This document shows, piece by piece, positions 27,584 through 31,899 of a stretch of 31,899 bases of DNA (positions are counted from its first letter, which is position 1; each line of letters opens with the position of its first letter). The notes under the pieces are model-generated. The model had not been told where the DNA came from, ran no database searches, and saw only the letters and a program-made list of their open reading frames with translations. The DNA is taken from the IMG/VR virus record IMGVR_UViG_3300034019_000257, positions 1-31,899 of that record. One strand, written 5' to 3'. A program made the translations under genes and the position numbers. The stretch comes from a virus.

Positions 27584-29683
27584 ATGCAAGAATTTGACCT
27601 ACAAGCCATCATAGAGAACGAGATAGACAACGCTCTCGGCTATATCAATACCGAGACCGTAGAGGAACGCCGCGACTCGCTCATGGCGTACAACCGCGAA
27701 CCCTACGGTAACGAGGTAGAGGGTCGCTCCACCATCGTTACAGGCGAGGTAGCAGAGGCCGTAGACGGTGCGTTGCCACAACTCCTGCGTGTATTTACAC
27801 AGTCCGACGACGTTGTACGGTTCGAGCCAAAGGCTCCCGGCGACGAGGAGAAGGCCAAGCAAGCCACCGAGTATTGCAACTGGGTGCTGATGAACGACAA
27901 CCCAGGCTTCGAGGTATTCCAGACTTGGTTCAAGGACGCGCTCTTGCAAAAGAACGGCGTAATCAAGGTCTGGTGGAACGACGAGACCTCGGTTGATAAG
28001 GAGAAGTATCAGAACCTCTCCGAGGAAGAACTGACCATGTTGCTCTCCGACGGGCAGATGGAAGTCGTCAAGCAAAAGCAGACACAGATTGGCGAAGTAC
28101 CCATGCCTGTTGACCCGATGGCGGTTCAGCAAGCGATGGCTCAAGGTCTACCCCCACCGGCTCCTATGATGCAGCCTGTGTTCGCCTACGATGTAACGGT
28201 CAAGAAGATAGACAAGAAGGGTTCGGTCAAGGTAGAGAACGTACCGCCCGAGGAGTTCTTAATCTCCAAGAAAGCCCGCCGGATTGCGGATGCCCCGTTT
28301 GTGGCTCACCGTAGGCTCACGACCCGTTCCGAGTTAATCAGCATGGGATTCAAGGCTGACGATATTGACGCTCTGCCCGCCTACGACGACCTGACATTCA
28401 CCCCTGAGAGGGTTGCGCGGTTCCCCAACGGCGAGCAGCCAGACGACCCCAGCCTCGATACCAGCATGGACGAGATTGAGACGTTCGAGTGCTACATCAG
28501 GACAGACTACGACGAGGACGGCATTGCCGAACTGCGCAGGGTGTTCTACGCTGGCGGCACAATCCTAGAGAACGAGGAAGCAGACTTCATCCCGTTCTGC
28601 TCCGTCTGCCCAATCCCCATGCCCCACAAGTTCTTCGGGCATAGCCTTGCAGACAGGGTTGTGGACATCCAGAAGATTAAGACCACGATTACACGTCAGA
28701 TGTTGGATAACCTGTACCTCTCCAACAACGCTCGGATGGCCGTGGTCGACGGGCAAGTAAACCTAGACGATATGCTGACGGTCACTCCTGGCGGTATCGT
28801 GCGGGTCAAGAACAATGCCGCCATAACGCCGCTACAAGTGCCTCTGGTGGCCGGACAAGCCTTCCCCATGCTTGCCTACATGGACGAGATACAGCAGAAG
28901 CGCACAGGCGTTACACAGGCTTCTCAGGGCTTAGACCCCAACATCCTGCAAAACACTACCGCGACAGCGGTGGCTATGGTTCAGAACGCAGGAGCCGCAA
29001 AGGTTGAGTTGATTGCTCGGATATTCGCCGAGACAGGGGTAAAAGACCTGTTCAAGTCCATCCTGCACCTTGTCTGCAAGTATCAGGACAAGGAAAGAAT
29101 CGTGCGGATGCGTGGCAAGTTCGTGGCTATCGACCCCCGCGAGTGGAGCAACGAGTACGACCTGACGGTAAACGTCGGTCTAGGTACTGGTAACCGTGAG
29201 CAACAGATGGCGATGGTGGCCGCAATCCTGCAAAAGCAGGAGCAGATTATGTCCCAGATGGGCATAGCCAACCCGCTAGTCTCGCCTAGCCAGTACCGCA
29301 ATACCTTGGGACGGTTTATCGAGTCCGCAGGGTTCAAGGACACATCTGAGTTCTTCCGCGAGATTACGCCGGAGATGGAACAGCAACTTCTACAACCGCA
29401 ACAGCAACAACCTGACCCCGCTACCGCAGCCCTGATGCAACAGGCGCAAGCCCAGATGCAGATTACTCAGGCAAAGGCGCAAGCAGACATTCAGTTGAAC
29501 CAGGCCAAGGCACAGGCAGACATCCAGTTACAGCGCGAGAAGGCCGCCGCAGACATTCAGTTGGCTAGGGAGAAAGCCGCCGCGCAGATGGAACTCAAGA
29601 GTGCCGAGTTCCAGGCCGAGGCGCAACTCAAAGCCTTTGAGGTTTCCCAAGGTAGAAATCAAGGCGTGGAGATTCCCGGTTGA
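27584..29683 (+). CDS. Portal protein (P22 gp1-like)
   Basis: 699 aa, directly abutting the terminase stop. NREPYGNEVEGRSTIVTGEV near the start, then PPEEFLISKKARRIADAPFV, and CSVCPIPMPHKFFGHSLADR are strong marks of P22-type portals. The C-terminal 110 residues are Gln/Ala-rich helix; residues 636-679 are four 11-residue repeats of the type IQLxxxKAxAD, a coiled-coil barrel as in P22. The dodecameric ring is the DNA gate and the terminase dock. Confidence 0.9.
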   Translation: MQEFDLQAIIENEIDNALGYINTETVEERRDSLMAYNREPYGNEVEGRSTIVTGEVAEAVDGALPQLLRVFTQSDDVVRFEPKAPGDEEKAKQATEYCNWVLMNDNPGFEVFQTWFKDALLQKNGVIKVWWNDETSVDKEKYQNLSEEELTMLLSDGQMEVVKQKQTQIGEVPMPVDPMAVQQAMAQGLPPPAPMMQPVFAYDVTVKKIDKKGSVKVENVPPEEFLISKKARRIADAPFVAHRRLTTRSELISMGFKADDIDALPAYDDLTFTPERVARFPNGEQPDDPSLDTSMDEIETFECYIRTDYDEDGIAELRRVFYAGGTILENEEADFIPFCSVCPIPMPHKFFGHSLADRVVDIQKIKTTITRQMLDNLYLSNNARMAVVDGQVNLDDMLTVTPGGIVRVKNNAAITPLQVPLVAGQAFPMLAYMDEIQQKRTGVTQASQGLDPNILQNTTATAVAMVQNAGAAKVELIARIFAETGVKDLFKSILHLVCKYQDKERIVRMRGKFVAIDPREWSNEYDLTVNVGLGTGNREQQMAMVAAILQKQEQIMSQMGIANPLVSPSQYRNTLGRFIESAGFKDTSEFFREITPEMEQQLLQPQQQQPDPATAALMQQAQAQMQITQAKAQADIQLNQAKAQADIQLQREKAAADIQLAREKAAAQMELKSAEFQAEAQLKAFEVSQGRNQGVEIPG

Positions 29684-29913
29684 ACGAAACAGAACGGGCG
29701 ATAGCCTTCCTGAACGACGAGTTTTTTATGGCTGTTGTAGAAAAGCAACGGCTGATGTATATTAACAACATCTTAGATAGTTCTGACGAGGATGTGGATG
29801 TTCGTGAACGCGAGCGTCTAAAACTCAAGGGGCTAGAAGAATTTATTGCGTCACTCAAGTCCATCGCCACCAACAAGGAGATAGACAAGAAACGCAAGTT
29901 TATGGTTTTTTAA
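29680..29913 (+). CDS. Small helical protein between portal and scaffold
   Basis: 77 aa from a TTG that overlaps the portal stop (TTGA). NETERAIAFLNDEFFMAVVE, then DSSDEDVDVRERERLKLKGL, is helical and charged, ending in a basic tail (DKKRKFMVF). It could be a scaffold helper or head completion factor. No family is recognised. Confidence 0.5.
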   Translation: MNETERAIAFLNDEFFMAVVEKQRLMYINNILDSSDEDVDVRERERLKLKGLEEFIASLKSIATNKEIDKKRKFMVF

Positions 29914-29931
29914 CCACAGTAGGAGTTCCAA

Positions 29932-30873
29932 ATGGAAGACACCAACCCGCAAGGGAGTGCGCAAACAGTAGACAATGCAGCCGCCAAAATCTTCGGGATG
30001 TTGGAGCCAGAGCAGCCGGAAGGCCAAGCCGAGGAGCTAGCACAGGAAGAAACCGAGCAGGTAGAAGTACAAGCCTACGAGGAAGCGGAAGGCGAAGAAG
30101 TCCAAGAAGAAGTCGAAGCGCCACAAAGGTTTCGGGTCAAGGTTGACAACGAAGAACTGGACGTGGACTTAGACGAACTGATTAAGGGCTACTCACGCAC
30201 ATCTGACTACACCAAAAAGACGCAGAATCTAGCCGAACAGCGTAAGGCAGTCGAATCCGAACGCGCAAGGATAGATGAAGCCGCCAAATTGCGGGACACC
30301 TATGCCCAACGGTTGCAAGTCATCGAACAGATGTTGACACAACCTGCGGAAGACCTGACTGCCTTAAAAGACCAAGACCCCATTGGGTACGCGGTCAAGA
30401 TGGCAGAGAACATGGAACGCGAAAAGCAGCTACAAGCTGTCCGCGCCGAACGCGAATCACTCCAAGCCAAGCAAGCCTCCGAGCATCAGGAGAGGTTGAG
30501 GCAACACATCAACTCAGAACAGGAACGCTTAAAAAGCGCAATCCCTGACTTCGGAGATGAGGTAAAGGGCGAGGTTATCCGCAAGGAGATAAAAGATTAC
30601 GCCAAATCGGTAGGCTGGACAGACCAAGAGTTGTCGCAGGTGTACGACCACCGCGCCGTCCTGACTCTGTATCGGGCTATGCAATACGAAAAATTGCAGA
30701 AGTCAAAACCTGCCGTCTCCAAAAGAGTGGCAGAGGCTCCCAAGTCATTAGCACCTGGGGTCGGCTCTCCACGCCTTGATAAGGACGGAGAGGCGGTCAA
30801 GAAATTGACCAAGCAACTTAAACAATCTGGTCGCCCGCGAGACGCGGCGGCTTTATTCGAACGATTCCTCTAA
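29932..30873 (+). CDS. Scaffolding protein
   Basis: 313 aa. An extremely acidic N-terminal part (residues 20-65, rich in Glu and Gln), then FRVKVDNEELDVDLDELIKG and a long charged coiled coil (EQRKAVESERARIDEAAKLR), and a basic C-terminus (KKLTKQLKQSGRPRDAAALF). This charge layout, length and place before the capsid gene are those of podovirus scaffolds, whose basic end binds the capsid shell. Confidence 0.8.
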   Translation: MEDTNPQGSAQTVDNAAAKIFGMLEPEQPEGQAEELAQEETEQVEVQAYEEAEGEEVQEEVEAPQRFRVKVDNEELDVDLDELIKGYSRTSDYTKKTQNLAEQRKAVESERARIDEAAKLRDTYAQRLQVIEQMLTQPAEDLTALKDQDPIGYAVKMAENMEREKQLQAVRAERESLQAKQASEHQERLRQHINSEQERLKSAIPDFGDEVKGEVIRKEIKDYAKSVGWTDQELSQVYDHRAVLTLYRAMQYEKLQKSKPAVSKRVAEAPKSLAPGVGSPRLDKDGEAVKKLTKQLKQSGRPRDAAALFERFL

Positions 30874-30883
30874 GGAGAATTAA

Positions 30884-31837
30884 ATGTCAGTACCCTCAAA
30901 TACCTACCTGCGGTACACCTCGATTGGTGTCCGCGAAGACTTAGCAAACGTCATTTATGACATCAGCCCCACCGACACGCCAATCATGTCGTCCATCGGC
31001 AAGGCTAAAGCAACCCAGACCAACCACGAGTGGCAGACCGACGCATTGGCCGCCGCTACGACTGCTAACGCCCTCATCGAAGGTGATGACGCAGCCGCTT
31101 CCTCGTTGGCTCCCACGACCCGTGTTGGCAACTTCACGCAAATCGTTGGTAAGACCGTTCAGGTTTCGGGCACGCTTGAGGCAGTAGACAAGGCTGGCCG
31201 TAAGTCTGAGAAGGCTTACCAGTTGGCTAAAGCCGCTTCCGAAATCAAGCGCGACATCGAGACAATCATCACGGCTAACCAAGCCAAGACCAACGGTACG
31301 GCTACTTCTGGTGCTCGTAAGCTAGGTTCGCTCCTTTCTTACATCACCAGCAACGTATCCAAGGGTTCGGCTGGTACAAACCCGACAGGTGACGGTTCCG
31401 ACGTTCGTTCGGACACCACGACCCGTACCTTCCTTGAGTCCATGCTCAAGGACGTAGCACAGCAAATCTTTGAAGACGGCGGCACACCCAAGATTTTGGT
31501 TGTTCCCCCAGGCTTGAAGGCAACTGTGTCTGGCTTTACTGGTGTTGCAGAGCAGCGTTATGTGACCGGCGCAGAGCCAACGACTATCGTTGCTGCCGCT
31601 GGTGCTTACCTCTCGGACTTCGGCCTCATTAGCATCGTTCCTGACCGCTTCATGCGTTCTACGGATGCCCTGATGCTCGACCCCGAGTACGCAGCCCTTG
31701 CTTACCTCCGTCCTTTCCAAACGAATGACCTGGCTAAGACCGGCGACTCTGACAAGACTCAGATTCTTGCCGAACTGACCCTCGAAGTTCGTAACGAGAA
31801 AGCACACGGCGGTATCTTTGACATCAAAGCAGCGTAA
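30884..31837 (+). CDS. Major capsid protein (SU10/DUF5309-like, HK97 fold)
   Basis: 317 aa with GGAG 7 bases before the ATG. It reads REDLANVIYDISPTDTPIMS, then GNFTQIVGKTVQVSGTLEAV, and ends with DALMLDPEYAALAYLRPFQT and TLEVRNEKAHGGIFDIK. This text matches the SU10-like major capsid family. Codons are uniformly GC-leaning and the gene is well separated, as usual for a highly expressed protein. It forms the shell on the scaffold. A terminator follows 11 bases after the stop. Confidence 0.88.
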   Translation: MSVPSNTYLRYTSIGVREDLANVIYDISPTDTPIMSSIGKAKATQTNHEWQTDALAAATTANALIEGDDAAASSLAPTTRVGNFTQIVGKTVQVSGTLEAVDKAGRKSEKAYQLAKAASEIKRDIETIITANQAKTNGTATSGARKLGSLLSYITSNVSKGSAGTNPTGDGSDVRSDTTTRTFLESMLKDVAQQIFEDGGTPKILVVPPGLKATVSGFTGVAEQRYVTGAEPTTIVAAAGAYLSDFGLISIVPDRFMRSTDALMLDPEYAALAYLRPFQTNDLAKTGDSDKTQILAELTLEVRNEKAHGGIFDIKAA

Positions 31838-31847
31838 CTTGTGATAG

Positions 31848-31880
31848 AATCGGCGGTGGGTAATTCCCACCGTCGGTTTT
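31848..31880 (+). terminator. Intrinsic terminator after the capsid gene
   Basis: Arms 31848-31860 and 31866-31878 pair over 13 bp (AATCGGCGGTGGG with CCCACCGTCGGTT, two U-G), with the loop TAATT, then a TTTT run. Beyond it a further ATG at 31892 with an ACGGGG site may start the next gene, cut by the window end. Confidence 0.75.
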
Positions 31881-31899
31881 ACGGGGCAAATATGCAAAA

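Noticed and set aside
1-31899. tRNA genes, CRISPR arrays, integrase and attachment sites
   Set aside because: No cloverleaf with a usable T-loop, no regularly spaced repeat array and no recombinase motif was found by eye; a dedicated tRNA scan could still find a divergent tRNA.

Overview
The window is most of the genome of a short-tailed, P22-like (podovirus-type) double-stranded DNA phage. Evidence is a terminase, portal, scaffold and HK97-fold-type capsid row at the right end, a P22 gp10-like hub gene cut by the left end, three large Ala/Gln-rich internal (ejection) proteins, a self-cleaving tail fibre and a full lysis cassette. I see no integrase, CI/Cro-type repressor, DNA polymerase or helicase, and no tRNA or CRISPR array. 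It looks like an environmental phage leaning on host replication, but the host cannot be named from the sequence. The missing piece is probably the head-to-tail connector segment between the capsid gene at the right edge and the hub gene at the left edge.

Layout. 1-9080 (+): virion genes (hub, a fibre-like protein with an inserted jelly roll, ejection-type proteins, S74 tail fibre). 9073-11237 (+): accessory genes (GT-A glycosyltransferase, small membrane protein, HslV-like Ntn hydrolase, HTH-metallophosphoesterase). 11238-13238 (+): lysis genes, with a GIY-YIG homing endonuclease between holin and lysozyme. 13195-18672 (-): a long leftward operon of tightly overlapping genes for recombination, replication and modification (YqaJ exonuclease, Q-like regulator, Ref-like HNH, Dcm, NinB, DnaT/O-like protein, PD-(D/E)XK nuclease), with several tiny genes too short for routine ORF calling. 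18673-19040: 368 bases without a convincing gene but rich in hairpins, including a long minus-strand terminator. 19041-19349 (-): a lone nuclease-like gene. 19350-19470: a divergent control region. 19471-21756 (+): an early rightward operon of small, often out-of-frame overlapping genes around a putative ssDNA-annealing protein. A strong terminator at 21793-21829 separates it from 21843-25985 (+): small basic proteins, a glycosyltransferase-like protein, two SAM methyltransferases and an ADP-ribosyltransferase-like protein. 26028-31837 (+): packaging and head genes (small and large terminase, portal, scaffold, major capsid), closed by a second terminator.

The genes fit a lytic programme. The two arms from the control region supply recombination, modification and host takeover. 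A Q-like factor and the terminators could gate the late genes. Packaging, head, ejection, fibre and lysis genes follow in P22-like circular order.

The observations most worth a second look are: a 251-codon frame that stays open through nearly the whole Dcm gene and shares a G10 tract with it; the structured intergenic region; the ADP-ribosyltransferase next to the terminase; the HslV-like protein; and a C1q-like domain inserted inside another virion domain. All functional names rest on motif recognition by eye; no database search was run.
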